From an uncultured Clostridia bacterium (GTDB lineage Bacteria > Bacillota > Clostridia > Christensenellales > Aristaeellaceae), in NCBI GenBank assembly GCA_937886445.1, contig CALGBY010000134.1:100308-164307 (forward strand): DNA of 64,000 nt. The letters run 5' to 3'. The notes below the pieces were generated by a model, which saw only the letters and a list, made by a program, of their open reading frames with translations, searched no databases and was not told the DNA's origin. Positions 17,581 to 25,309 of this stretch are shown one piece after another. The translations under genes were made by a program, and so were the position numbers. Numbering within the stretch: position 1 is the stretch's first letter; each line of letters starts with the position of its first letter.

Positions 17581-17760
17581 GTCGTGCAGGTACATGGCGG
17601 TATCATCGGCAAGGGTGCCGCAGAACCATTCGATCCTCTCCGCTTCCCGGCAGGCCACCTGATGTGCCAGCTCGGCAAGGGTCTTTTTTGCTTCGGCAGT
17701 TTCGGTATGCTTTACGGTTTTGGCGGCGAACAGGGTTTTGATGGTGATCAGCTTTTTCAT
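17524..17760 (-). CDS. Small unknown protein whose C-terminus is encoded by a repeat
   Basis: 78 residues from the ATG at 17760, preceded by AAAGGAG 8-9 nt away (an upstream in-frame ATG at 17781 lacks this). The first 60 residues are charged and helical (TETAEAKKTLAELAHQVACREAERIEW region). The last 19 or so residues come from the GCAAGCG hairpin of repeat copy C. I do not recognise it; the tail suggests the original C-terminus was replaced when the repeat inserted. Confidence 0.5.
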   Translation of the reverse strand: MKKLITIKTLFAAKTVKHTETAEAKKTLAELAHQVACREAERIEWFCGTLADDTAMYLHDYHTQAGQAALACDNIHFL

Positions 17761-17931
17761 TTTATCTATCTCCTTTGGCATTTATCTTTTTCAGCGCCCG
17801 GCTTTCTGCCGGACATATTGATATACGAATGTGCCGCGGGAAAGGACAATACCAAACGAAAAAGAACGGTCCCGTATTCGCGTGGCTTTTCGCACATTTT
17901 TCAGGGTCGACTGTTTCGGTTAATGCCGGGA

Positions 17932-18666
17932 TCATTTTTTTGCGTCCATGCAGGCGTGAATGGCCCTGCACGCGAAGACCGCCGTGCCTTCTCCGCCGGC
18001 TTTGTCTATGTTTTGGGTAAACTCTCCGTCCGCGGCATACATATCGCCCAGGCTGCACAGGATCTCATCCGTGCAGGGGTAAAAGTGACCGGTAATGAAC
18101 CGCTGCAGCTCCTTTACCTTTTCCGCAGCCTCCTGGCTTTCGGGTGAAAGATGACGGAGAGCGCCGAAACCGGCAAAAATGAGCTCCATCTCCCCGGCAA
18201 GGGCCTTGCGGTCCGCGGGCGTACGGTTTTTGTCCTTTTCAGTAAAGCACTGATACTGCGGTGTAGCGCCCCAGGCTTCCTTTGCCTGACGGGCGTATTC
18301 ATCCAACTTGTTTGTGTCAAAGGCTTGAAAATCCATTGTGTTTCCTCCGCTTTCCTTTATTTTGCAGGCCAACCCGATCAGGCGGCTTAGACGATCCCGG
18401 CGCAGCTCCAGCATATGGATCTGCCGGGTGAGCACCTCGCTGCGGTCATAGCCCGGGCTGTCCAGAATGCGGCCGATCTGCCGGAGCGGAAACTCCAGCT
18501 CTCTGAAAAGCAGGATGCTCTGCAGCCGCTCCAGCGCGGCTTCGTCATAGAGACGGTAGCCTGCGTCCGTTACCGCCGAGGGCTTCAGAAGCCCTATGGA
18601 ATCATAATAGTGCAGGGTGCGTATGCTTACCCCGGATATCCTGCTCACCTCATGCACCGGCATCAT
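17932..18666 (-). CDS. MerR family regulator with TipAS ligand-binding domain
   Basis: 244 residues. The N-terminal winged-helix MerR domain (VHEVSRISGVSIRTLHYYDSIGLLKPS) is followed by a long dimerisation helix to about residue 105 and a C-terminal TipAS-type domain (about 125-240, DEYARQAKEAWGATPQYQ and GMEL-like segments). TipAS domains bind thiopeptides and other multidrug ligands, and TipA-type proteins activate their own promoters. The promoter upstream, TTGACT-19-TATACT, has the long spacer that MerR proteins require, so autoregulation is likely. A target exporter is not adjacent; the MATE gene lies 15 kb away. Confidence 0.85.
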   Translation of the reverse strand: MMPVHEVSRISGVSIRTLHYYDSIGLLKPSAVTDAGYRLYDEAALERLQSILLFRELEFPLRQIGRILDSPGYDRSEVLTRQIHMLELRRDRLSRLIGLACKIKESGGNTMDFQAFDTNKLDEYARQAKEAWGATPQYQCFTEKDKNRTPADRKALAGEMELIFAGFGALRHLSPESQEAAEKVKELQRFITGHFYPCTDEILCSLGDMYAADGEFTQNIDKAGGEGTAVFACRAIHACMDAKK

Positions 18667-18706
18667 CTGTACATCCCTCCCCGCGCTGTGCCTGTTTACA
18701 TAATAA

Positions 18707-18737
18707 AGTATAAGGTATGACGCAGCGTAAGAGTCAA
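18707..18737 (-). promoter_or_regulatory. MerR-type promoter with 19-bp spacer
   Basis: On the minus strand TTGACT (18737-18732) and TATACT (18712-18707) are 19 bp apart, with a small palindrome ACGCAGCGT inside the spacer (18720-18728). Overlong spacers with an internal dyad are the hallmark of MerR-activated promoters. Confidence 0.65.
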
Positions 18738-18745
18738 GATAAATT

Positions 18746-18910
18746 TAGGGAAACGCTGATTAATTCGGCAGACTCATCTGCGGCGTCTTTTGCACAATCT
18801 GCTTTCCGCAAAAATCTCGATTTACCTCCAGTAAACCTTCGATTTTTGCAGTCGCATCTTGTACAAAATTCGCTCGCATCTGAAGCTACCTCATTTGATC
18901 ATTGCTTCCT
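18746..18910 (+). mobile_element. MITE-like element, copy 1 (right end decayed)
   Basis: This copy starts TAGGGAAACGCTGATTAATT and is nearly identical to the element at 20662-20829 for about 140 bp. Its right end (TTTGATCATTGCTTCC) is a mutated form of the terminal repeat and passes straight into modular repeat copy D. It has no coding capacity. Confidence 0.7.
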
Positions 18911-18916
18911 TCGTCG

Positions 18917-19062
18917 CGGCTTTCAGCCGCTCCTCGGCGACGCGCATGTCGCCGCCTGCGGAATAAAAATCGAAGGGCCGCGGCCCTTCGATGCATCCCG
19001 GAGAGGGGCCTGCGGCCCTCCGAAAGCAAGCGGGGCAGGCCGCGCTTGTTTTCGACAACATG
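18917..19062 (+). repeat. Modular hairpin repeat, copy D
   Basis: The module order is as in the second half of copy A: GCGGCTTTCAGCCGC, GGCGACGCGCATGTCGCC, ATCGAAGGGCCGCGGCCCTTCGAT, then CGAAAGCAAGCGGGGC paired with CGCTTGTTTTCG. It sits between MITE copy 1 and a truncated phage gene. Confidence 0.7.
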
Positions 19063-19083
19063 GTTTTCTGCAGGGCTTGACCT

Positions 19084-19567
19084 GACCCTCCAGCTTGGTG
19101 ACCTCGGCGGTGGCATTCGCGTATTCTTCCTGGTACCGCTCCAGATTCTGCTTGGCGGCGATGGTGGCGGAGTCCGTTTCGCCCAGGGAATCACGGTAAT
19201 TCTCATAGGCGTAGGTGGCCGCTTCCACCTCGAAGCGCAGGTCTTCCTGCCGGGCCTTTGCCTGCTCCAGCCGCTGGGTGTAGTCCTGATGCCGGTCGTA
19301 GTTTTCCTTCAGCTTATCGTTCGCCGCCACCAGAGCCCGACTGTACTGTTCCACGGCCCGCTGCTGCTGGGTAAGCTTCTGTCCCAGCATGGACAGCTTG
19401 GCTTCCGTGCCTGCGATGGTCTTTTCGTAGTTCTGTACACCAGCCCCGGCCAGACGGAAGGTGGACTCGGCTTCCTTGATCTGCGCGTTGATGGTGCGCA
19501 TATTACGCGAGAAATTGCTGGAGTCCAGCGACAGCGCGACCACCAGTTCGCGCAGGGTTTCAGCCAT
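19084..19567 (-). pseudogene. Phage tail tape-measure protein, N-terminal fragment
   Basis: From an ATG at 19567 with an AGAGGTG site, about 161 residues of predicted coiled coil are encoded, beginning MAETLRELVVALSLDSSNF and continuing NMRTINAQIKEAESTFR. This is the typical start of tape-measure proteins of siphophages of Firmicutes, which are normally many hundreds of residues long. Coding similarity ends at VTKLEGQV, where repeat copy D takes over and the frame runs on meaninglessly to 18923. It is a prophage remnant; no other phage gene is nearby. Confidence 0.75.
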
Positions 19568-19667
19568 AAAAGTTCACCTCTCTTTGATTGCAGGAGATTC
19601 AGGGATAATGGTAGAATACTGGTCAGGAGCTTCGGCTCGACAATCGGGATTTGCAGAAAGGGAAAAA

Positions 19668-20627
19668 ATGATAATTCGAGATTTTGAACCGAAACATACA
19701 GAGGAAGCAGCGGAAATTGCCCTTGACGTATATAATTATGAGAGAGCATTTACACAGGAGCTTCCGGAAGTATCAAGCATTCCAATACTGAAGCAATTAT
19801 CCGGAAATGGCTTCGGCGTCGCAGCATTTGAAGGCGGAAAAATGGTCGGATTTCTTTGCAGTGTGGAACCGTTTGAGAATGTTTTTCGTTCCACTGATGT
19901 GAGAGGTGTTTTTTCGCCCATGGGTGCGAATGGCGCGGTCATGGAAAATCACGGCAAGATTTATGCGGCATTGTATCAGGCGGCTGCAAAAAAGTGGGTA
20001 AAAGCCGGAGCGGTGTCACATGCAATTTGTCTATATGAACATGATGAGGAAGCAAAACAGCAGCTCTTTCGGTATGGATTTGGCATGAGGTGCGTAGATG
20101 CCATTCGTCCGATGGAAACAATCGATTGCGTTGTATGCGGCGGATATGAGTTTTTGGAATTGCCCAAGGAAGATTACGCATATGTTTATCCGTTGCATTT
20201 GGCACTGAACGAGCATTACTGCTCCAGCCCCTTTTTTATGAACCGAAAACCAGACACACTGGAAGAGTTTTTGGATTTTTCGGAAAGGAATAAGGAACGT
20301 TACTTTGCGGCAAAGATAGGCGGAGAATTATGCGCTTATTTGGAAGTGTCAGATCAGGGTGAAACCTTCATTGCATCAGGGAATCTTTATCGTCATATCA
20401 TGGGGGCATATTGTATGCCGGAACACAGGGGCAGGGGTGTATACAAAAACCTGTTGAATTATGTTATCAATACCTTGAAAACTGAGGGATATACCAGACT
20501 TGGCGTGGATTTTGAAAGTATCAATCCGTCGGGCAGCGGGTTTTGGCTCAAGTTTTTTCATGCCTATACCAACGGCGTTGTGCGCAGGATAGATGAGCGG
20601 ATTTTGCAGAGAGCTTCTCTGATATAA
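19668..20627 (+). CDS. GNAT family acetyltransferase, double-domain
   Basis: 319 residues from the ATG at 19668, chosen because an AGAAAGGG site precedes it; the open frame extends upstream only as antisense to the phage fragment. The N-terminal third (MIIRDFEPKHTEEAAEIAL) and the C-terminal part (EHRGRGVYKNLLNYVINTL, the acetyl-CoA-binding motif A, near residue 250) each resemble a GNAT fold. Substrate unknown. It is a single gene, divergent from the phage remnant and followed by MITE copy 2. Confidence 0.8.
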   Translation: MIIRDFEPKHTEEAAEIALDVYNYERAFTQELPEVSSIPILKQLSGNGFGVAAFEGGKMVGFLCSVEPFENVFRSTDVRGVFSPMGANGAVMENHGKIYAALYQAAAKKWVKAGAVSHAICLYEHDEEAKQQLFRYGFGMRCVDAIRPMETIDCVVCGGYEFLELPKEDYAYVYPLHLALNEHYCSSPFFMNRKPDTLEEFLDFSERNKERYFAAKIGGELCAYLEVSDQGETFIASGNLYRHIMGAYCMPEHRGRGVYKNLLNYVINTLKTEGYTRLGVDFESINPSGSGFWLKFFHAYTNGVVRRIDERILQRASLI

Positions 20628-20661
20628 CCTCATAAGAGTGTTGTTTCCGGACAAATCTTGC

Positions 20662-20829
20662 TAAGGAAACGCTGATTAATTCGGCAGACTCATCTGCGGC
20701 GTCTTTTGCACAATCTGCTTTCCGCAAAAATCTCGATTTACCTCCAGTAAACCTTCGATTTTTGCAGTCGCATCTTGTACAAAATTCGCTCGCATCTGAA
20801 CCCACCTCAATTAATCAGTGTTTCCCTAA
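20662..20829 (+). mobile_element. MITE-like element, copy 2 (intact)
   Basis: About 168 bp bounded by 19-20-bp imperfect terminal inverted repeats: left AAGGAAACGCTGATTAATT, right (reverse complement) AGGGAAACACTGATTAATT. TA lies at both outer edges, consistent with a TA target duplication. An internal stem is formed by AAAATCTCGATTTAC and GTAAACCTTCGATTTT. There is no ORF, so it would need a transposase supplied in trans. Copies are at 18746-18910 and a degenerate one at about 59865-59947. Confidence 0.75.
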
Positions 20830-20953
20830 TGTTTGTCAAGAGGGAAAACGAAGAAAATTGCTCTAACCACCGCCGACCTTGACAGAACGTGCTTGGCCGG
20901 TTGTAAGGGCAGCACGGCGAAGGACGGACGGCGATATAAGAGAAAACGGCAGC

Positions 20954-21202
20954 ATGATTGAAATGAATGCCGGGAAAAACGTCCCATTCGACGGCAGATG
21001 GATTGTTCCGTATTCCGATTGCTATGCTGTGATCACACTGCTTAAGTATAATTGGAATAGAATTGAGCAGCGGGTAGAACTCTATTATTCGCTATATAGT
21101 TTTGATGAAATGTATGCGCTGAATGCTCTTGACGAAGCGGAACGGGAAGCAATGCGCCAATTGCAGGAAAGGCAGAAGGAAGAAAAAAAGAACGATTTAT
21201 GA
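20954..21202 (+). CDS. Small unknown protein
   Basis: 82 residues from the ATG at 20954 (the frame is open from 20879, adding 25 arginine-rich residues with no ribosome site). The sequence has a globular, tyrosine-rich middle (WIVPYSDCYAVITLLKYNWN) and a charged helical tail. I do not recognise a family. It lies in the repeat-rich zone next to MITE copy 2 and may be an accessory or phage-derived gene. Confidence 0.4.
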   Translation: MIEMNAGKNVPFDGRWIVPYSDCYAVITLLKYNWNRIEQRVELYYSLYSFDEMYALNALDEAEREAMRQLQERQKEEKKNDL

Positions 21203-21280
21203 TATGAAACAGACGTAAGTACCGTGATTGCTGATGCCGGTTTGTGACAGAATAACATATGATCTATATAAACACATAAA

Positions 21281-21330
21281 ACAGGCCCATATACCGGATG
21301 CTTTGATCTGTATCCGACATATGGGTCTGT
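21281..21330. terminator. Terminator-like inverted repeat after the inositol operon
   Basis: ACAGGCCCATATACCGGAT pairs with ATCCGACATATGGGTCTGT around a 12-nt loop. Read on the minus strand, the stem is followed by TTTTATG, so it probably terminates the operon that ends with the alpha-mannosidase. Confidence 0.6.
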
Positions 21331-21365
21331 CCTGATTGTTGCTTTCCGGTACTTATGAACAGCTG

Positions 21366-24300
21366 TTACCGCGATTCTTCCAGCCTCAGACATGCGATCT
21401 CAAAGGGGCGCAGAGAGATCTCAAGGGTATCCGTGACCGTCTCTTCGCCGATGGGCGTTTCGTCCATGCGGCAGAGGGAGACGCGGTATTCGCGCGGGAA
21501 GCGGAACACCGCTTTTTGTGCCGTGCCCGTGTATTCATGCGCGTGCAGGATGACGGCGGTGCCCTCCTCCGCCGGCTTTACGGTGTCGATCAGCGCGTGT
21601 TCCGCGGTAAAGCCGGTAAAGGGTACGCTGCGTCCCGCAAGGACGAAGGGGGGATTTACGAACGCCTCGCCGGCTTCCTCGGTGCCGCTTTCCGTGAAGG
21701 GTCGGTCCGATACGCGGAAAGCCCAGGACAGGTGATGTGTCCCGCGGTCGCACTGCTCGTCGGGTACGCAGGGGGCGCGGAGCAACGTGAGCGCCAGATC
21801 GCCGTACCGGCAGGAAATGCCGAAGATATCCCTGCTCAGCAGGGCAGCGGTGCCGCTTTCCGTTTCCAGTGCCGTATAGCGGTGGCTGCACACCTCGTAC
21901 CGGTCCCGCGCGAAAGCGGTGCGGTCATGATTGGGGCGTCTGACATGGCAGAACTGCATGCCGTGCAGCGCGTTTTCGCTTTCGATGCCCGTTTCAAAAT
22001 GTGTTTTCAGCAGCCTGTGCCTTTCGCACCAGTCGATATCCAGATCAAAATATACGCAGGGCTCATCCGCGGGCAGGGTGACTGTGAGCGAGGCCGGGCT
22101 GCTGCCGACCGTGAGGGCGGTTTTCAGTACGAGCCTTTCGGGGGAAGCGCTTTTGATATACAGGCCTTCCGCCTGGACCGCTCCGGGGATCATGTCCTTT
22201 ACATAATCCCGCGAAAGCTCCCACGCGTCATATACGGGCTCTGCATTCTTATACAGGCGCAGCTCGTTCAGCACGCCGCCCGGCTTTACATAGCTCCTGC
22301 CGTTCCTCTGATCGAAAAACGCTGTAACGCGGCCGGAACGGTCCGCGAAGAAGGAGAGCAGTCCGTTTTCGGCACGGATGCCGCCTTCTTCCTCCGTAAA
22401 GGTGACCGGGCAGTGCGCGGGGGCAAACGCCGTGAACGGTACGCTGCCGGAAGGCGGCAGTGTGACAAAGCCGGTCCGTCCGTCCGGAAGCGTGATGAAT
22501 TCTCTTCTTTCAAAGGGCAGGGTGTTTACGAGGGTGAATCCTTCTTCTTTCGCGATGAAGGCTTTCTGGAACAGTGCTTCCGCCTTCTGCCTTACCTGAC
22601 GCAGAGCGTCTCTGAGCGCGGTTTCCGCTTCCTCATGCACACAGTGCACGCCCACTCCGGCCGCGATATCGTGGAACTGGTGGGTGAGCAGAACGCGCCA
22701 CGCGCTTTTCAGTTCATCCCGGAGCTTTTCTCTTTCTTCTTCCGGCTGCAGGCAGACGGCCAGCTCGGCGTCATGCAGGGCGCGCTCCAGCGCTTTGATG
22801 CCTTCCTTTGTGTTCCGCTGCACGGTGTAGGTGCCCCTGTGCCAGCACAGGTACAGTTCTCCCTGCCATACATGCTTTCCGGCGCGCGCGGACGCGCTTT
22901 CAAAGTAGGCTTTCAGGCTGCTCCATTCTGTGCGGGGAAGACCTGAAAGATTCTTTTCCCTGGCAAGGTATTCCAGCATATCCCTGTCCGCGCCGCCGCC
23001 GCCGTCGCCGAAGCCGAAGGGGTACAGCTGGCTGTCGGCATCGCCGGTGGGGTTGGAATGCTTATGCCAGCGTTCGAAAAGGTTCTGCGGGTCTGTACGG
23101 GCGTTGCTTTTGAAGAAGGAAAGCGCCTGTACCCGGGTGCCGTCCGCACCCTCCCACAGAAAATCCTGATAGGGGAAGCGTTCGCATTCCGGGTCAGCCC
23201 TGAGCAGCTTCTGTGTGGCGAAATACGAGATATCAAAGCCTTTCAGCAGCTGCGGAAGCTGCGCCGTAAAGCCGAAGGTATCGGGCTGCCAGGCGCATAC
23301 GGTATCGGTGCCGAGTTTTTCCCGGTACCACCGTTTTCCCCACAGCAACTGTCTCAGCAGGCTTTCGCCGGACGGGATGTTGGTATCACATTCCACATAG
23401 AAAGCACCGTCCGCTTCCATACGGCCTTCCTTTACCCGGGCCTGTACTTCCTGCCACAGGTCCTTTTCTGTTTCTTCCAGCATTTCAAGCAATCGGGGCT
23501 CGCAGCAGAGGAAACGGTAATCCGGATACTCTTCCATCAGGCGCAGCTGATTTGCATATGTGCGGCGGATCTTGTGCCGTGTCTCTTCCATGGGCCACAT
23601 CCATGCGATGTCGATGTGAGACTGGCCGATCAGGTGCAGTACCGGCGCGTCCGCCGGGTTTTCCTTTTCCAACGCGGGCTGCAGGCGCTCCCGGGCTGCA
23701 AGGAAGGAACGGATCCTTTCGCTCTTTTCTGCTTCCGGATCCGCCGTGTGTACGGCTTCCCTCAGCGCTTCTTCGATCTCCGCGCGCCTTTCGGAATCTT
23801 CCGGAAGCAGGGCTGCCGTCATTGCGAGTGTTTTCATATCCGTAAGCAGCGCATAGGTCTTCTCCTCGGATACGGCGATCACGCTTTCCCTTACCGTCTG
23901 CTGGCAGGCGGGCGTTTCGGGCACGGCGCGCTTTCCGGGAGCAAGCGGCACAGTGTTTTCAAGGCGCGCGCCGTTGCCGGCAAAGCTTTCCACAAGAAGC
24001 GTGACACGGTCTCCCGCCTTTGCGGGGAAGGGCAGCGTGACATAAGCGTGCTGCTTATCGATACTGCCTGCCGCACGCCCGTTGACATACACCAGCTGTT
24101 CGCCGCCGAGGCCGCTCTGGAACACGCATCTTCTGCCTTTAGCCGCTTCCGGAAAGGTAAACTGCGCGCGGAACAGCCCGTATTCGCGGAAAGCACCCCA
24201 TTTTGTACCCTCCGGAATATCATGAAGGGGGCGCGTTTCCGCGTCCCCTCCATCCAGGCCTGCCGCGCTGAATGTTCCGCTGAAACGAAGAGTGCATACC

Positions 24301-24374
24301 GGCGTGAACAGCTGCTGCTCAAGCGCCCGGATCCATGCTTCCAGCCTCTGGCGGAACTGACGGTCTTCAGCCAT
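21366..24374 (-). CDS. Alpha-mannosidase, glycoside hydrolase family 38
   Basis: 1002 residues from the ATG at 24374 (GGAGGAAATT immediately before it; an earlier in-frame ATG at 24392 lacks a site). An N-terminal beta domain precedes the GH38 catalytic barrel: HLIGQSHIDIAWMWP near residue 246 gives the zinc His and Asp, and QPDTFGFTAQLPQ near 360 carries the catalytic Asp region. Long C-terminal beta domains follow. No signal peptide, so it acts on imported glycans. The gene sits 14 bp after iolE in the same operon, so its product is made with the inositol enzymes; release of inositol from a mannosyl-inositol glycan is a possible role (inference). Confidence 0.9.
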   Translation of the reverse strand: MAEDRQFRQRLEAWIRALEQQLFTPVCTLRFSGTFSAAGLDGGDAETRPLHDIPEGTKWGAFREYGLFRAQFTFPEAAKGRRCVFQSGLGGEQLVYVNGRAAGSIDKQHAYVTLPFPAKAGDRVTLLVESFAGNGARLENTVPLAPGKRAVPETPACQQTVRESVIAVSEEKTYALLTDMKTLAMTAALLPEDSERRAEIEEALREAVHTADPEAEKSERIRSFLAARERLQPALEKENPADAPVLHLIGQSHIDIAWMWPMEETRHKIRRTYANQLRLMEEYPDYRFLCCEPRLLEMLEETEKDLWQEVQARVKEGRMEADGAFYVECDTNIPSGESLLRQLLWGKRWYREKLGTDTVCAWQPDTFGFTAQLPQLLKGFDISYFATQKLLRADPECERFPYQDFLWEGADGTRVQALSFFKSNARTDPQNLFERWHKHSNPTGDADSQLYPFGFGDGGGGADRDMLEYLAREKNLSGLPRTEWSSLKAYFESASARAGKHVWQGELYLCWHRGTYTVQRNTKEGIKALERALHDAELAVCLQPEEEREKLRDELKSAWRVLLTHQFHDIAAGVGVHCVHEEAETALRDALRQVRQKAEALFQKAFIAKEEGFTLVNTLPFERREFITLPDGRTGFVTLPPSGSVPFTAFAPAHCPVTFTEEEGGIRAENGLLSFFADRSGRVTAFFDQRNGRSYVKPGGVLNELRLYKNAEPVYDAWELSRDYVKDMIPGAVQAEGLYIKSASPERLVLKTALTVGSSPASLTVTLPADEPCVYFDLDIDWCERHRLLKTHFETGIESENALHGMQFCHVRRPNHDRTAFARDRYEVCSHRYTALETESGTAALLSRDIFGISCRYGDLALTLLRAPCVPDEQCDRGTHHLSWAFRVSDRPFTESGTEEAGEAFVNPPFVLAGRSVPFTGFTAEHALIDTVKPAEEGTAVILHAHEYTGTAQKAVFRFPREYRVSLCRMDETPIGEETVTDTLEISLRPFEIACLRLEESR

Positions 24375-24388
24375 AATTTCCTCCGTGA

Positions 24389-25285
24389 TCAAAGCCCGGT
24401 CTTTTCGGCAATATATTTTCTGGCCTTCTGGGCGTACTCAAACGGGTTGGCTTTGGCGGGATCCTGCTCGGCTTCCACCACCACCCAGCCTTCGTAGCCG
24501 CTTTCTTCCAGCACCTTAAAGATGGGGGCAAAGTCCACATCGCCGTCTCCGGGCACGGTGAACACGCCGTTGCGCACGGCGGTGAGGAAGCTCCAGCCCT
24601 CTTTCTTCGCCTGTTCACGCACGTCCATGCGCACATCCTTGAGATGCACGTGGCGGATGCGGCTGATGTACTTTTTCAGCACAGGAACGGGATCGATGCC
24701 GGCAAAGGTGAGGTGGCCGCTGTCAAACAGCAGGAACACCTTATCGGGATCCACCAGGCTCATGAAGGTGTCGATCTCTTCTTCGGTCTGCACACCGGTG
24801 CCCATGTGGTGATGGCAGGTGAGCACCATGCCCTTTTCCTGTGCCAGGGCGCCCATTTCATTATAGCCCTTCGCGATCAGTTCCCACTGTTCTTTGGTGT
24901 ATACAGGCTTTTCATTGCCGAAGATATTGATGTTTTTGCCCTGGATGCTGTTGCCCTGCTCGCTGGTGCCGATCACTCTTGCGCCCAGCGCATACAGGCG
25001 GTCGCGGTGGGCGATGAAGTTTTTGATGGTCACCTCATAGGGCTCGGAGGTGAACAGCGAGGAGAACCAGGCGTTGCAGATCTGCAGCCCGCGCACATCC
25101 AGCTTGTGCTTCAGCACTTCGGTATCCTGGGGATACTTGTTGCCGATCTCGCTTCCCTTGAAGCCCGCCAGCGCCATTTCGCTTACGCACTGTTCAAAGG
25201 TGTTTTCCTTGCCCAGGTCCGGCATGTCGTCATTGGTCCAGCCGATGGGCGCGATCGCCAGTTTTACCTTGCTTTTATCCAGCAT
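24389..25285 (-). CDS. iolE: Myo-inosose-2 dehydratase IolE
   Basis: 298 residues, an AP-endonuclease/xylose-isomerase-like TIM barrel. The start LAIAPIGWTNDDMPD is characteristic of IolE, followed by ELGxxN-like IGNKYP and, later, LLFDSGHLTFAG and HVHLKDV metal-ligand segments. It dehydrates 2-keto-myo-inositol to the diketo intermediate used by IolD. It lies between iolD and the alpha-mannosidase gene, all on one minus-strand transcript. Confidence 0.93.
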   Translation of the reverse strand: MLDKSKVKLAIAPIGWTNDDMPDLGKENTFEQCVSEMALAGFKGSEIGNKYPQDTEVLKHKLDVRGLQICNAWFSSLFTSEPYEVTIKNFIAHRDRLYALGARVIGTSEQGNSIQGKNINIFGNEKPVYTKEQWELIAKGYNEMGALAQEKGMVLTCHHHMGTGVQTEEEIDTFMSLVDPDKVFLLFDSGHLTFAGIDPVPVLKKYISRIRHVHLKDVRMDVREQAKKEGWSFLTAVRNGVFTVPGDGDVDFAPIFKVLEESGYEGWVVVEAEQDPAKANPFEYAQKARKYIAEKTGL

Positions 25286-25309
25286 ATTTCTTTCCTCCGT
25301 ATCTGTTGA

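Noticed and set aside
18923..19083. C-terminal 53 residues of the tape-measure frame
   Set aside because: Encoded by modular repeat copy D, not by phage sequence.
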